64,000 nt of DNA from Verrucosispora sp. NA02020 (GTDB taxonomy: Bacteria; Actinomycetota; Actinomycetes; Mycobacteriales; Micromonosporaceae): contig NZ_CP054923.1 of NCBI RefSeq assembly GCF_013364215.1, forward strand, positions 6,076,001 through 6,140,000, written 5' to 3'. The position numbers were made by a program, and so were the translations under genes. A model generated the notes under the pieces. It worked only from the letters and a program-made list of their open reading frames with translations. It was not told where the DNA came from and did not search any database. Every line of letters starts with the position of its first letter. Positions within the stretch are counted from its first letter, which is position 1. This document shows, one piece after another, positions 26,236 through 35,673 of this stretch.

Positions 26236-28322
26236 TGGCTCGCAGCGTCTACCTCACCAGCGTGGGATCCGGCGGCGGAAAATCCGCCATCGCGTTGGGT
26301 CTCGCCGAGCTGCTGTCCCGGCAGGTCGAACGGATCGGCGTGTTCCGGCCCCTGGTGCCGTCGAACGGACCCGACCACATCCTCGCCCTGCTCAGCGAGC
26401 GCTATCGCGTGCAGGTTAACCCGTCCGACCTGTCCGGAGCCACATATGCCGAGGCCACGGCGCTGGTATCGGACGGACGGCGGGAAGAACTGATCTCCAG
26501 GATGGTGCAGCGCTACCGAGCGGTCGAACGGCAGTGTCCGGCCGTCGTGGTGGTCGGAAGTGACTTCGCCGACTCCGGCGACGGCACCACCCCCCGGGAA
26601 CTCGCCTTCAACGCCCGGCTGGCCACCGAGTTCGGCAGCGTGGTGGTGCCGGTCGTGGACGGGCAGGGCCAGTCACCGGCGGCGATCGCGGCGGCGGCCC
26701 GGGGCGCGTACCACGACCTGGTGGACCTCGGCGCGACGGTGCTCGCGGTCATCGCCAACCGGGTGCCCGAGCCGATGGACCTGCCCGACCTGCCGGTGCC
26801 GGCGTACGCCATCCCGGAGGTGCCGACCGTGTCCGCGCCGACGGTGGCCGAGGTGGCCGCCGCGCTCGGCGCGACGCTGCTCACCGGCGACGAGGCGGCG
26901 CTCGGCCGCGACGTGCTCGACTACGTGGTCGGCGCAGCCCACGTGCCGACGCTGGTGGAGCACCTGACCGACGGCTGCCTGGTGATCACCCCCGGCGACC
27001 GGGACGACCTGCTGGTGGCCGCCGGAGCCGCGCACGTCTCCGGCCAGGTCTCGATCTCCGGGCTGGTGCTCACCCTCGGCGAACAACCCGACCCGCGCGC
27101 CCTGCGCCTCTTCGAGGGACTGAACACCGGCCTGGCGGTCCTCAGCGTCGCCAGCGACAGCTACGACACGGTCGCGGCGTCCAGCCGGATCGAGGGACGG
27201 CCCAGCGCGGCCAACACCCGCAAGGCGGAGGCCGCCCTCGGCGCGTTCGAGGCCAACGTGGACACCGACGAACTGGCCCGCCGGCTCGCGGTCACCCGCT
27301 CACAGCGGGTCACCCCGCTGATGTTCGAGTACGACCTGATCGACCGGGCCCGCGCCCAGCGCCGCCACCTCGTGCTCCCCGAGGGCACCGAGGACCGGAT
27401 CCTGCGGGCCACCGAGATCCTGCTGCACCGGGGGGTGGCCGACCTCACGCTGCTCGGCCGCCCCGACGACGTGGCCCGCCGGACCCGGGAACTCGGCGTC
27501 GACATCACCGGGGCCACCATCGTCGACCCGGCGACCAGCCGGTGGCGGGACGATTTCGCCGAGGCGTACGCGAAGCTGCGCGCCCATCGGGGCGTCACCG
27601 TCGAGCTGGCGTACGACGTGGTGGCCCAGCCGAACTACTTCGGCACCATGATGGTCTGGGCCGGGCACGCCGACGGCATGGTCTCCGGCGCCACCCACAC
27701 CACCGCCGCCACCATCCGCCCCGCCTTCGAGATCGTGAAGAACCTGCCGGACGTCTCCGTCGCGTCCAGCGTCTTCTTCATGCTGCTCGCCGACCGGGTG
27801 CTGGTGTACGGCGACTGCGCGGTCAACCGCGACCCGGACGCCGCCCAGCTCGCCGACATCGCGATCTCCTCGGCCGACACCGCGGCCCGGTTCGGCATCG
27901 AGCCCCGGGTGGCGATGCTGTCGTACTCGACCGGCAGTTCCGGCGCCGGTGCCGACGTGGAGAAGGTCGCGGCGGCCACCGCGCTGGTCCGTGAGCGTCG
28001 GCCCGACCTGGCCGTGGAGGGCCCCATCCAGTACGACGCGGCGATCGACCCGGCGGTGGCGGCGACGAAGCTGCCCGACAGTGCGGTCGCCGGCCGCGCG
28101 ACGGTCTTCATCTTCCCGGACCTCAACACCGGCAACAACACCTACAAGGCGGTGCAGCGCTCGGCCGGGGCGGTGGCCGTCGGGCCGGTGATGCAGGGCC
28201 TGCGCCGGCCGGTCAACGACCTCTCCCGAGGGGCCACCGTGCCAGACATCGTCAACACCGTGGCGATCACCGCCATCCAGGCCGCCGCCCTCACCGACGC
28301 TCCCGCACCCGGAGGTGCCTGA
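26235..28322 (+). CDS. pta: Phosphate acetyltransferase (long, DRTGG-containing form)
   Basis: The protein has 695 aa, matching the three-domain long Pta. The N-terminal P-loop-like domain has GSGGGKSAIALGLAELL, the DRTGG-type middle domain follows, and the catalytic domain runs from about 365. The last has LPEGTEDRILRATEILLHRGVADLTLLG, YFGTMMVWAGHADGMVSGA, and SYSTGSSGAGADVEKV. It converts acetyl-CoA and phosphate to acetyl phosphate. The stop overlaps the ackA ATG by one base, so the two enzymes are co-translated. ATG 26235 fits the leaderless promoter described separately; a longer in-frame start at 26190 lies inside the palindromic operator and is unlikely. Confidence 0.96.
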   Translation: MARSVYLTSVGSGGGKSAIALGLAELLSRQVERIGVFRPLVPSNGPDHILALLSERYRVQVNPSDLSGATYAEATALVSDGRREELISRMVQRYRAVERQCPAVVVVGSDFADSGDGTTPRELAFNARLATEFGSVVVPVVDGQGQSPAAIAAAARGAYHDLVDLGATVLAVIANRVPEPMDLPDLPVPAYAIPEVPTVSAPTVAEVAAALGATLLTGDEAALGRDVLDYVVGAAHVPTLVEHLTDGCLVITPGDRDDLLVAAGAAHVSGQVSISGLVLTLGEQPDPRALRLFEGLNTGLAVLSVASDSYDTVAASSRIEGRPSAANTRKAEAALGAFEANVDTDELARRLAVTRSQRVTPLMFEYDLIDRARAQRRHLVLPEGTEDRILRATEILLHRGVADLTLLGRPDDVARRTRELGVDITGATIVDPATSRWRDDFAEAYAKLRAHRGVTVELAYDVVAQPNYFGTMMVWAGHADGMVSGATHTTAATIRPAFEIVKNLPDVSVASSVFFMLLADRVLVYGDCAVNRDPDAAQLADIAISSADTAARFGIEPRVAMLSYSTGSSGAGADVEKVAAATALVRERRPDLAVEGPIQYDAAIDPAVAATKLPDSAVAGRATVFIFPDLNTGNNTYKAVQRSAGAVAVGPVMQGLRRPVNDLSRGATVPDIVNTVAITAIQAAALTDAPAPGGA

Positions 28323-29443
28323 TGACCGACAAGGTGCTGGTGCTCAACTGCGGGTCGTCCTCGGTCAAGTACCGGCTGTACGACGGTGACCGGGTGCTCG
28401 ACAAGGGCACCGTCGAGCGGATCGGTGAGGCCGGTGGCGACGCGCCCGACCATGCCGGTGCGGTCCGGCGGATCCTGGCCGGGCTGGACCTGACCGGGCT
28501 CACCGCGGTCGGGCACCGGGTGGTGCACGGCGGCCGGCGGTTCACCGCGCCGACGCTGGTGGACGACGCGGTGCTGGCCGCCATCACCGACCTGGTGCCG
28601 CTGGCACCGCTGCACAACCCGGCCAACCTCGCCGGCATCGCCGAGGCGCGCGCCGTCCTGCCCGAGGTGCCGCAGGTCGCCGTCTTCGACACCGCGTTCC
28701 ACCACACGCTGCCCGACTCCGCCGCCACGTACGCGATCGACCGGGACGTCGCGCAGCGGTACGGCGTCCGGCGGTACGGCTTCCACGGCACCTCGCACTC
28801 GTACGTCTCCCGGCGCACCGCCGAGCTGCTGGACCGCCCGTACGCGGAGGTCAACACGATCACCCTGCACCTGGGCAACGGTGCCAGCGCGTGCGCGGTC
28901 GCGCAGGGACGCAGCGTGGCCACCTCGATGGGGATGTCTCCGCTGGAGGGGCTGGTGATGGGCACCCGCAGCGGTGACCTGGACCCGACCGTGGTGTTCC
29001 ACCTGCGCCGCGAGGGCGGACTGGGCGTGGACGAGATCGACGACCTGCTCAACCACCGCAGCGGCCTGCTCGGGCTCTCCGGCGTCAACGACATGCGGGA
29101 GGTGCTGTCCCGGCGGGCGGCCGGGGACGAGGCGGCGACGCTCGCCTTCGACGTCTACTGCCGGCGGATCACCGGCTACGTGGGGGCGTACTACGCGTTG
29201 CTCGGCCGGGTCGACGCGGTCACCTTCACCGCCGGGGTCGGCGAGCACGCGGCACCGGTACGCGCGGCGGCACTGGCCGGGCTCGAACGGCTCGGCATCA
29301 CCGTCGACCCCGAGCGCAACACGGGCAGCGGTGACCGGTTCATCTCACCGGACGGCGCGGAGGTCGCGGTCTGCGTGGTCGGCACGGACGAGGAGCGCGA
29401 GATCGCCCGGGCGGCACGCGCGGTGGTGGCGGCCACCGCCTGA
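28322..29443 (+). CDS. ackA: Acetate kinase
   Basis: The protein has 373 aa. Family motifs are present: VLNCGSSSVKYRLY at the N-terminus, VGHRVVHGG, the FDTAFHHTLP segment, HGTSHSYVS, ITLHLGNGASACAV, TSMGMSPLEGLVMGTRSGDLDP, and FTAGVGEH. It makes ATP and acetate from acetyl phosphate, or runs in reverse for acetate uptake. It follows pta directly (TGATG) with a GGAGGT Shine-Dalgarno. The 3' end forms one arm of a hairpin shared with the convergent small gene. Confidence 0.97.
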   Translation: MTDKVLVLNCGSSSVKYRLYDGDRVLDKGTVERIGEAGGDAPDHAGAVRRILAGLDLTGLTAVGHRVVHGGRRFTAPTLVDDAVLAAITDLVPLAPLHNPANLAGIAEARAVLPEVPQVAVFDTAFHHTLPDSAATYAIDRDVAQRYGVRRYGFHGTSHSYVSRRTAELLDRPYAEVNTITLHLGNGASACAVAQGRSVATSMGMSPLEGLVMGTRSGDLDPTVVFHLRREGGLGVDEIDDLLNHRSGLLGLSGVNDMREVLSRRAAGDEAATLAFDVYCRRITGYVGAYYALLGRVDAVTFTAGVGEHAAPVRAAALAGLERLGITVDPERNTGSGDRFISPDGAEVAVCVVGTDEEREIARAARAVVAATA

Positions 29444-29477
29444 TCGGGTCGGCGGCCGGCGGCGAACCGATCAGGCG
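29437..29477. terminator. Bidirectional terminator spanning two convergent stop codons
   Basis: CGCCTGATCGG (29437-29447) and its exact complement (29467-29477) flank a 19-nt loop. The left arm contains the ackA TGA and the right arm contains the TGA of the opposing small membrane gene. Confidence 0.65.
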
Positions 29478-29638
29478 AAGGCGAGCCAGCTCGCGAGCGC
29501 GACCAGCACCACGGCGACCACGGCGGCAGCGATGATCAGGCCGTTACGGGAGGCCGTCTCAGCGGGCGCGTCCGGGGTGCCGGCGAAGGCGCGGAACGCC
29601 TCGGTGTTGCCGCTCGGATCGGTGTAGTTCTCAGTCAT
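29471..29638 (-). CDS. Small single-pass membrane protein (55 aa), unknown
   Basis: ATG 29638 has AAGG 7-8 nt upstream. The protein has a polar N-terminal 32 residues (MTENYTDPSGNTEAFRAFAG...) then one strongly hydrophobic helix (LIIAAAVVAVVLVALASWLAFA) that runs to the C-terminus. This is the pattern of a tail-anchored, N-in protein. I recognise no family. Support comes from the start signal, clean reading frame, amphipathic design and position convergent to ackA with a shared terminator. It is too short for most gene finders. Confidence 0.7.
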   Translation of the reverse strand: MTENYTDPSGNTEAFRAFAGTPDAPAETASRNGLIIAAAVVAVVLVALASWLAFA

Positions 29639-29756
29639 GCCGTGACCTTAGCGAAAGCAGTCCAGTCGGACGGTCCGTGCGCGCCGTCCGAACGGATGGC
29701 GTACGGCACCGGTCAACCGGACCCGGACGGGTGACCCGGGGTCCTACCGTGATGTC

Positions 29757-30656
29757 GTGGGAATCGCACGGGGGTTCACCGCACTGGTGTCGGCGCTGCT
29801 GATGGCGTTGACAGCCGGTTGCGCGGCGAGCGGCGAGCAGTCCGGCCAGGCGCTCGGGGGCCGGCTGGCGCCGGAGGTGCCGTACGCGGTGGGTGTGCGC
29901 ACCCTCACCGTCGACCCGGCCTCGGAACGTCCGCTGCCGGTCACACTCTGGTATCCGACGCAGGGCAGCCGGGTCGCCGAAGGGCGGTTCCCGGTGGTGA
30001 TCTACAGCCACGGTCTGGCCAGCCTGCCCGAATTGCACTCCGGACTGACCGCCCGGTGGGCCGCCGCCGGCTTCGTGGTGGCCGCGCCGACATACCCGCA
30101 CACCCGGCGCGGCGCGAAGCGGTTCTCCCGGGCCGACGTCCGCCACCAGCCGGCCGACGGGTGGCGGGTGATCCGGCACCTGGTCCGGCTCGACGGCCGC
30201 TCCGGCGACCCGCTCGCCGGTCACCTCGACGTGCAGCGGGTGGCGGCGGCCGGACACTCGGCGGGCGGCTTCACCACCGCCGGCATGTTCACCGCCGGGC
30301 ACCCGTCCCGGCTGCGGGCCGGCATCGTGATCGCCGGAGGCGGGATGGCGGGCAGCTTCGCCGGCCCGAGCGCCCCGATCCTCTTCGTGCACGGCACCGC
30401 CGACGCGGTGGTACCGCTCAGCGTGGGGCGGGCGGCGTACGGCCGTACCCCCGGACCGGCCTCCTTCCTCAGCCTGCTCGGCCAGGGCCACGGCGAGTAC
30501 CTCGTCCCCGGCCGGCCCGGTTTCGCCCAGGTCCTCGGCGCCACCACCGACTTCCTGCGCTGGACCCTCTACGGCGACCAGGAGGCCGGGCGGCGGCTGC
30601 CCGGCCGGGCGCTGCTGGCCGGCGTCACCAGCTTCGAGACGCGACCAGCGGGCTGA
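29757..30656 (+). CDS. Lipoprotein alpha/beta hydrolase (PAF-acetylhydrolase/dienelactone-hydrolase-like), copy 1
   Basis: The protein has 299 aa. A signal peptide with lipobox (LTAGC, Cys near residue 22) directs it to the outer face of the membrane. The hydrolase has LPVTLWYPTQG, the oxyanion segment VVIYSHGLAS, the nucleophile elbow AGHSAGG, Asp in LFVHGTADAVVP and a late catalytic His (GQGHGEYL). Substrate is unknown. TACCGT at 29745-29750 ends 6 nt before GTG 29757, so the message is probably leaderless. It is related to the next gene along its whole length, with many identical segments such as RWAAAGFVVAAPT. Confidence 0.88.
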   Translation: MGIARGFTALVSALLMALTAGCAASGEQSGQALGGRLAPEVPYAVGVRTLTVDPASERPLPVTLWYPTQGSRVAEGRFPVVIYSHGLASLPELHSGLTARWAAAGFVVAAPTYPHTRRGAKRFSRADVRHQPADGWRVIRHLVRLDGRSGDPLAGHLDVQRVAAAGHSAGGFTTAGMFTAGHPSRLRAGIVIAGGGMAGSFAGPSAPILFVHGTADAVVPLSVGRAAYGRTPGPASFLSLLGQGHGEYLVPGRPGFAQVLGATTDFLRWTLYGDQEAGRRLPGRALLAGVTSFETRPAG

Positions 30657-30753
30657 CCTGCCCGACGGCGTCACCTGCACGTCAGGTGAGGGCGTGGGCG
30701 CAGCACGTGGAGCGCCGGACGGTTCGGTCGTCGGGCGAGGCAGAATCGGAGTC

Positions 30754-31734
30754 ATGTCGCGCCGCGCCCTCCCTCTCCTGCTCGCCAGTACGCTCACCGC
30801 CGTCCTGCTGGTCGGCTGCTCCGCCGACCGCGAACCGGACGAGCGGGCCGAGGCGCCCGCCCCCTCGGCGACCGCCTCCGCACCGGCCGCGTCGGCGCCG
30901 GACATCCCCGCCGGCACCGCGCCGGAGCAGACCTTCGCCGTCGGCGTACGGCAACTCAAGCTCAACCGCGACGGCAACCGACCGCTGCCGGTGACCGTCT
31001 GGTACCCGGCGGCCGGTCGGGCCGGCGGGAAGCCGCAGTCGTCGGCGGACGCCGCCGAGGGGCGGTTCCCGGTGGTCATGTTCAGCCACGGCCTCGGCGG
31101 TCGACCCGCCGACTACCAGGCGCTACTGACCCGGTGGGCCGCCGCCGGTTTCGTGGTGGCCGCGCCGACGTTCCCGAACACCTCGAAGGCGGGTGGCGAG
31201 AACAACGTGCTCGACGTGCTCAACCAGCCCGCCGACGTCTCGTACGCGCTGACCGAGGTGCTCGCGCTCGACGCCCGCGACGGCGACGTGCTGCGGGGCC
31301 GGCTCGCCACCGACCGGGTGGCCGCCGCCGGGCACTCGGCGGGCGGGGTGACCACCATCGGGCTCTTCACCGCCGGCCGGGACGAGCGGCTGGCCGCCGG
31401 GATCGTCTTCGCCGGCACCGCGCTCGGCGTGGGCACCGCCTTCGCCGGTGCCGCCGCACCGCAACTGTTCGTGCACGGCGAGGCCGACGAGGTGGTGCAG
31501 TACACCGCCGGCAAGGCGGTCTACGACCTGGTGCCCTGGCCGAAGGCGATGCTCAGCCTGCCCGAGGGCGACCACGGCCGGAAGCTGCTGAGAGACGACA
31601 CGTCGCTGGGCGTGGTGGCGAACACCACCGCCGAGTTCCTGCGCTGGACGCTCTACGGCGACGCCGAGGCCAAGGAGCGCATCCCCACCGCCGCCGCCCG
31701 CGACGACATCGCCACCCTCGACAGCAACCTCTAG
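30754..31734 (+). CDS. Lipoprotein alpha/beta hydrolase, copy 2
   Basis: The protein has 326 aa with a signal peptide and lipobox (VLLVGC, Cys near 22) followed by a 45-residue Ala/Pro/Glu-rich spacer that copy 1 lacks. The catalytic pattern is LPVTVWYPAAG, VVMFSHGLGG, AGHSAGG (Ser), FVHGEADEVV (Asp) and EGDHGRKLL (His). It shares FLRWTLYGD and many other blocks with the preceding gene, indicating a tandem duplication. CAGAAT at 30741-30746 ends 7 nt before ATG 30754, another leaderless pattern. Each gene appears to have its own promoter. Proposed roles would be ester or lipid hydrolysis at the cell surface. Confidence 0.88.
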   Translation: MSRRALPLLLASTLTAVLLVGCSADREPDERAEAPAPSATASAPAASAPDIPAGTAPEQTFAVGVRQLKLNRDGNRPLPVTVWYPAAGRAGGKPQSSADAAEGRFPVVMFSHGLGGRPADYQALLTRWAAAGFVVAAPTFPNTSKAGGENNVLDVLNQPADVSYALTEVLALDARDGDVLRGRLATDRVAAAGHSAGGVTTIGLFTAGRDERLAAGIVFAGTALGVGTAFAGAAAPQLFVHGEADEVVQYTAGKAVYDLVPWPKAMLSLPEGDHGRKLLRDDTSLGVVANTTAEFLRWTLYGDAEAKERIPTAAARDDIATLDSNL

Positions 31735-31750
31735 CTCCCGGGGTTTGTTG

Positions 31751-31802
31751 TAAGGAAGGGTCCCCTGCTAACGCCTCGCGTATAGCAGGGGACCCTTCCT
31801 AA
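31751..31802. repeat. Dispersed palindromic repeat, copy 1
   Basis: Perfect 18-bp arms, AGGAAGGGTCCCCTGCTA at 31753-31770 and its complement at 31783-31800, enclose a 12-nt loop ACGCCTCGCGTA. The loop core TAACGCCT is the reverse complement of AGGCGTTA seen in the other three copies. It lies between convergent genes and may also terminate transcription. Confidence 0.85.
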
Positions 31803-31827
31803 CGCCGCACGCCCTAACGCCGCACGC
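31798..31827. repeat. 15-bp exact tandem duplication beside palindrome copy 1
   Basis: CCTAACGCCGCACGC occurs at 31798-31812 and again at 31813-31827, starting in the last three bases of the palindrome arm. Confidence 0.85.
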
Positions 31828-31866
31828 CCTCGCACTGAGCGCGTGCGCCTCGACGCGTGCCGTGCG

Positions 31867-32820
31867 TCAGCTGGCGTGGTCGATCACGACCTTGCCGAAG
31901 GCGTCGCCGGAGTGCAGGCGGGCGAACGCCTCCTCGACCCGGCTGAACGGCACCACGCTGTCCACCACCGGGCGTACCTTCCGCTCGGCGCAGAACGCCA
32001 GCAGGTCGGCCAGATCGGCCTCGGTACCCATCGAGGTACCCAGGATCTCCAACTGCATCGCGAAAACCCGGCGCAGGTTGACGGCCGGCTCGTGCCCGGC
32101 GGTCGCCCCGGAGACCACGATCCGCGCGCCCGGCGCGGCCGACTTCAGGGAGTGGTCGAAGGTGGCCGCACCGACCGTCTCGATCACCACGTCGACCCGC
32201 TCGGGCAGCCGGGCACCCGTCTCCAGCGCGGTCGCCCCCAGCCCGGCGACCCGCTCCCGCTTGGCCCCGTCGCGGCTGGTCGCGTACACCCGTTTGCCCA
32301 TCGCGGTGGCCAGCACGACGGCGGCGGTGGCGACGCCGCCCCCGGCGCCCTGGACCAGCACCGCCTCGGCCTCGTCGACCCGGCCCTTGGCGGTAAGCAT
32401 CCGCCACGCGGTCAGCCAAGCCGTCGGCAGGCACGCCGCGTTCGCCGCCGACAGGCCCGCGGGCAGCGGAAGCAGATTCCACCGGGGTACGGCCACCCGC
32501 TCGGCCAGCGTGCCGGGGAAGTGCTCGGAGAGGATGGAGATCCCGCGCGGGTCACCCGGGGTGGGCACCACCGGGTAGACGACCACCTCGTTGCCCTCCG
32601 GGTCGACACCGACGGCGTCGCAGCCCAGGATCATCGGCAATTGTTCGGCTCGCAGTCCGACACCGCGCAGTGACCAGATGTCGTGGTGGTTGAGCGAACT
32701 GGCCGTGACGCGCAGGGTCACCCAGTCGTCGTCGGGCAGGCTCGGCTCGGGCTGCTCACCCACGGTGAGCGCGGCGAGCGGATCGGCGTCGTCGAAACGG
32801 GAGGCGAAGGCGGCACGCAT
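31867..32820 (-). CDS. Zinc-binding-dehydrogenase-family (MDR) alcohol/quinone oxidoreductase
   Basis: The protein has 317 aa. The GroES-like N-terminal half includes VTASSLNHHDIWSLRG and ILGCDAVGV; the Rossmann half has VLVQGAGGGVATAAVVLATAMG and a late HSGDAFGKVVIDH ending typical of MDR proteins. The conserved catalytic-zinc Cys position reads as Asn-His-His, so a zinc-free quinone reductase-like enzyme is possible. Substrate is unknown. TACGGT (minus strand, 32833-32828) ends 7 nt before ATG 32820 and no Shine-Dalgarno is present. Confidence 0.88.
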   Translation of the reverse strand: MRAAFASRFDDADPLAALTVGEQPEPSLPDDDWVTLRVTASSLNHHDIWSLRGVGLRAEQLPMILGCDAVGVDPEGNEVVVYPVVPTPGDPRGISILSEHFPGTLAERVAVPRWNLLPLPAGLSAANAACLPTAWLTAWRMLTAKGRVDEAEAVLVQGAGGGVATAAVVLATAMGKRVYATSRDGAKRERVAGLGATALETGARLPERVDVVIETVGAATFDHSLKSAAPGARIVVSGATAGHEPAVNLRRVFAMQLEILGTSMGTEADLADLLAFCAERKVRPVVDSVVPFSRVEEAFARLHSGDAFGKVVIDHAS

Positions 32821-32848
32821 GATCCGCACCGTAACAAGCTGAGCGGCC

Positions 32849-32902
32849 GTTAAGAAGGGTCCCTTCCTCGACACGAGGCGTTAGGAGGGGACCCTTCCTT
32901 AC
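32849..32902. repeat. Dispersed palindromic repeat, copy 2
   Basis: Left arm TTAAGAAGGGTCCCTTCCT and right arm AGGAGGGGACCCTTCCTTA pair with two or three mismatches or bulges. The loop contains the conserved ACACGAGGCGTTAGG. It separates the oxidoreductase promoter from the malic enzyme 3' end, both minus-strand. Confidence 0.75.
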
Positions 32903-32931
32903 ACGTCAGGCTTACACGTCAGGCTTACACG

Positions 32932-32937
<6 letters not shown>
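32899..32937. repeat. 13-bp tandem repeat, three copies, at the malic enzyme stop
   Basis: TTACACGTCAGGC is present three times exactly (32899-32911, 32912-32924, 32925-32937). The last copy contains the malic enzyme stop codon, so each copy carries a TGA in minus-strand reading. Confidence 0.9.
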
Positions 32938-34110
<1,173 letters not shown>

Positions 34111-34251
34111 GGTGACTCCAGTGTCGTTTCAGCAGCTGGGCCGGCCGGTCGGGGCGCACGGTGAGGCGAGCGAGCGGCGGCACGAGTGCGGGGGGTCACC
34201 CAGGCACTTTTCGAGCATAGTCACGCCACCGGCAGCCAGAGGTGAGCAGGG

Positions 34252-34584
34252 TCATAACGGCTGCGGCGGCAATCGGCCGGGACGGGGCCAGTAGCGGAAC
34301 ACCACCCGACCGAGGACGTCGGCCACCCCGTACGCCCGGGAGTCGTCGGTCACCAACTCGTTGTCACCGTACAGCCACCAGCCGCCGTCGACGGGTCGGA
34401 CGGCGCGTTTGACCACGAGCAGCTCGGGGCGGCTGCGGAAGACCGCGACCACCACGTCCCCCGGCCGGGTGGCGCGACCCCCCGGGCGGACCAGCACCGC
34501 GTCGCCGTGCCGCAGGGTCGGCGCCATGGACGGACCGGTCACGAGTACGGCCGAGAGCGGTCGCCGGAGACGGGGTACCGGCAT
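34252..34584 (-). CDS. sodX: Nickel superoxide dismutase maturation protease (S26-type)
   Basis: The protein has 110 aa, a minimal S26 signal-peptidase-like protease. It carries the nucleophile Ser in VTGPSMAPTLRHGDAVLV, the catalytic Lys in LLVVKRAVRP, and the GDNELVTDDSRAYGV box. The gene is divergent from sodN; in NiSOD systems this protease removes the SodN leader to expose the His1 ligand. There is no membrane helix. ATG 34584 follows GGAGG. The last sense codon is TTA (CCG TTA TGA), a codon almost absent from this window. Confidence 0.9.
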   Translation of the reverse strand: MPVPRLRRPLSAVLVTGPSMAPTLRHGDAVLVRPGGRATRPGDVVVAVFRSRPELLVVKRAVRPVDGGWWLYGDNELVTDDSRAYGVADVLGRVVFRYWPRPGRLPPQPL

Positions 34585-34669
34585 GTGGTTTCACCTCCTG
34601 CGGCCTCGGGGACCACGTCCAGGAGTAATGTCGTCATGGATCATCGCAAACTTCCCATGGAGGATCCCG

Positions 34670-35074
34670 ATGCGACTTCCACGCATCCTTGCGCCCCGGG
34701 TGACCGCGAGCGCGCACTGCGACCTGCCCTGCGGCGTCTACGACCCCGCGCAGGCTCGGATCGAGGCCGAGTCGGTGAAAATGATCTGCGAGAAGTACCA
34801 GGCCAACACCGACCCCGAGTTCCGTACCCGGGCCATCCTGATCAAGGAGCAGCGGGCCGAGCTGGTCAAGCATCACCTGTGGGTGCTGTGGACCGACTAC
34901 TTCAAGCCGCCGCACTTCGAGAAGTACCCGCACCTGCACCAGCTGTTCAACGAGGCCACCAAGCTGGCCGGCGCGGCCGGCGCCAAGGGCGCCACCGACC
35001 CGTCCAAGGCCGACGAGCTGCTGCAGAAGATCGACGAGATCTCGAAGATCTTCTGGGAGACCAAGCAGGCGTGA
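34670..35074 (+). CDS. sodN: Nickel superoxide dismutase
   Basis: The precursor has 134 aa. Residues 1-15 (MRLPRILAPRVTASA) are a removable leader; the mature enzyme then begins HCDLPCGVYDP, the nickel hook, with ligands His1, Cys2 and Cys6 and the conserved Asp3 and Tyr9. The rest is the expected four-helix subunit of a hexamer. It dismutates superoxide in the cytosol. ATG 34670 has GGAGG 6 nt upstream. The promoter must lie in the 85-bp gap shared with sodX; I could not recognise a Nur box there. A strong terminator follows. Confidence 0.97.
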   Translation: MRLPRILAPRVTASAHCDLPCGVYDPAQARIEAESVKMICEKYQANTDPEFRTRAILIKEQRAELVKHHLWVLWTDYFKPPHFEKYPHLHQLFNEATKLAGAAGAKGATDPSKADELLQKIDEISKIFWETKQA

Positions 35075-35138
35075 CGTGACCCGGTCACGCCTGTCGTCGG
35101 CGGCCGGCCCTGCCCCTCGGGGCGGGCCGGTCGCCGAC
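35066..35138 (+). terminator. Double hairpin terminator after sodN
   Basis: CAGGCGTGAC (35066-35075, containing the stop) pairs with GTCACGCCTG (35084-35093). A second, longer near-perfect stem of about 20 bp runs from 35096-35116 to 35119-35138, with one mismatch and one bulge. Confidence 0.75.
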
Positions 35139-35258
35139 GCGTTTCCGGTCGAGCGCCCCGGTCCGTACCAGGTCGCCCGGCTCGCCGTCCGCCGCGCTGA
35201 CGGCCCTCCGCCGCCCCGCCGCCTGAGCGGGTAGAGTCCCCGACCGGGGGGATGAGTC

Positions 35259-35666
35259 GTGACTCAACTGACCGGACAACCGACCACCGACGACGACGTG
35301 GTGCACCTCACCGTGCCCGCCGACGGCGGCTATCTGAGCGTCCTGCGTACGGCCACCGCCGGTCTCGCGGCGCGTCTCCAGTTCGCCCTCGACGAGATCG
35401 AGGACCTACGCATCGCCGTGGACGAGGCGTGCGCCATGCTGCTCGCCATCGCGCCCCGGGGTGCCGAACTGGACTGCCGCTTCGCGGTCACCGAGGACGC
35501 GTTGACCGTCGAGGTGACGGTGCCGACCGTGCCGGGCGCCCGACTCCCTGCGGAGTCGTCGTTCGCGTGGAAGGTGCTGACCGCGTTGACCACCTCCGCC
35601 TCGGCGGGAGCGGCTGACGGCCGGGCCACCATCTCGCTGCTCACCCGCCGCGCCTCCGGCTGGTGA
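35259..35666 (+). CDS. RsbW/SpoIIAB-like ATP-binding regulator (anti-sigma type)
   Basis: The protein has 135 aa in a GHKL ATPase fold typical of actinobacterial anti-sigma serine kinases: LTVPADGGYLSVLRTATAGLAARL, the helix with EDLRIAVDEACAMLL, and ISLLTRRAS at the end. The N box is degenerate (DEACAMLL rather than ExxxNAxxH) and no clear G1 DxGxG motif is visible, so kinase activity may be weak or absent. GTG 35259 follows a GGGGGGA stretch; TAGAGT (35232) could be the -10. No sigma factor gene adjoins it. Confidence 0.75.
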   Translation: MTQLTGQPTTDDDVVHLTVPADGGYLSVLRTATAGLAARLQFALDEIEDLRIAVDEACAMLLAIAPRGAELDCRFAVTEDALTVEVTVPTVPGARLPAESSFAWKVLTALTTSASAGAADGRATISLLTRRASGW

Positions 35667-35673
35667 GCGGAGC

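Noticed and set aside
34585..34669. Nickel-responsive Nur box between sodX and sodN
   Set aside because: I looked for a TTGC-type inverted repeat and found none that is convincing.
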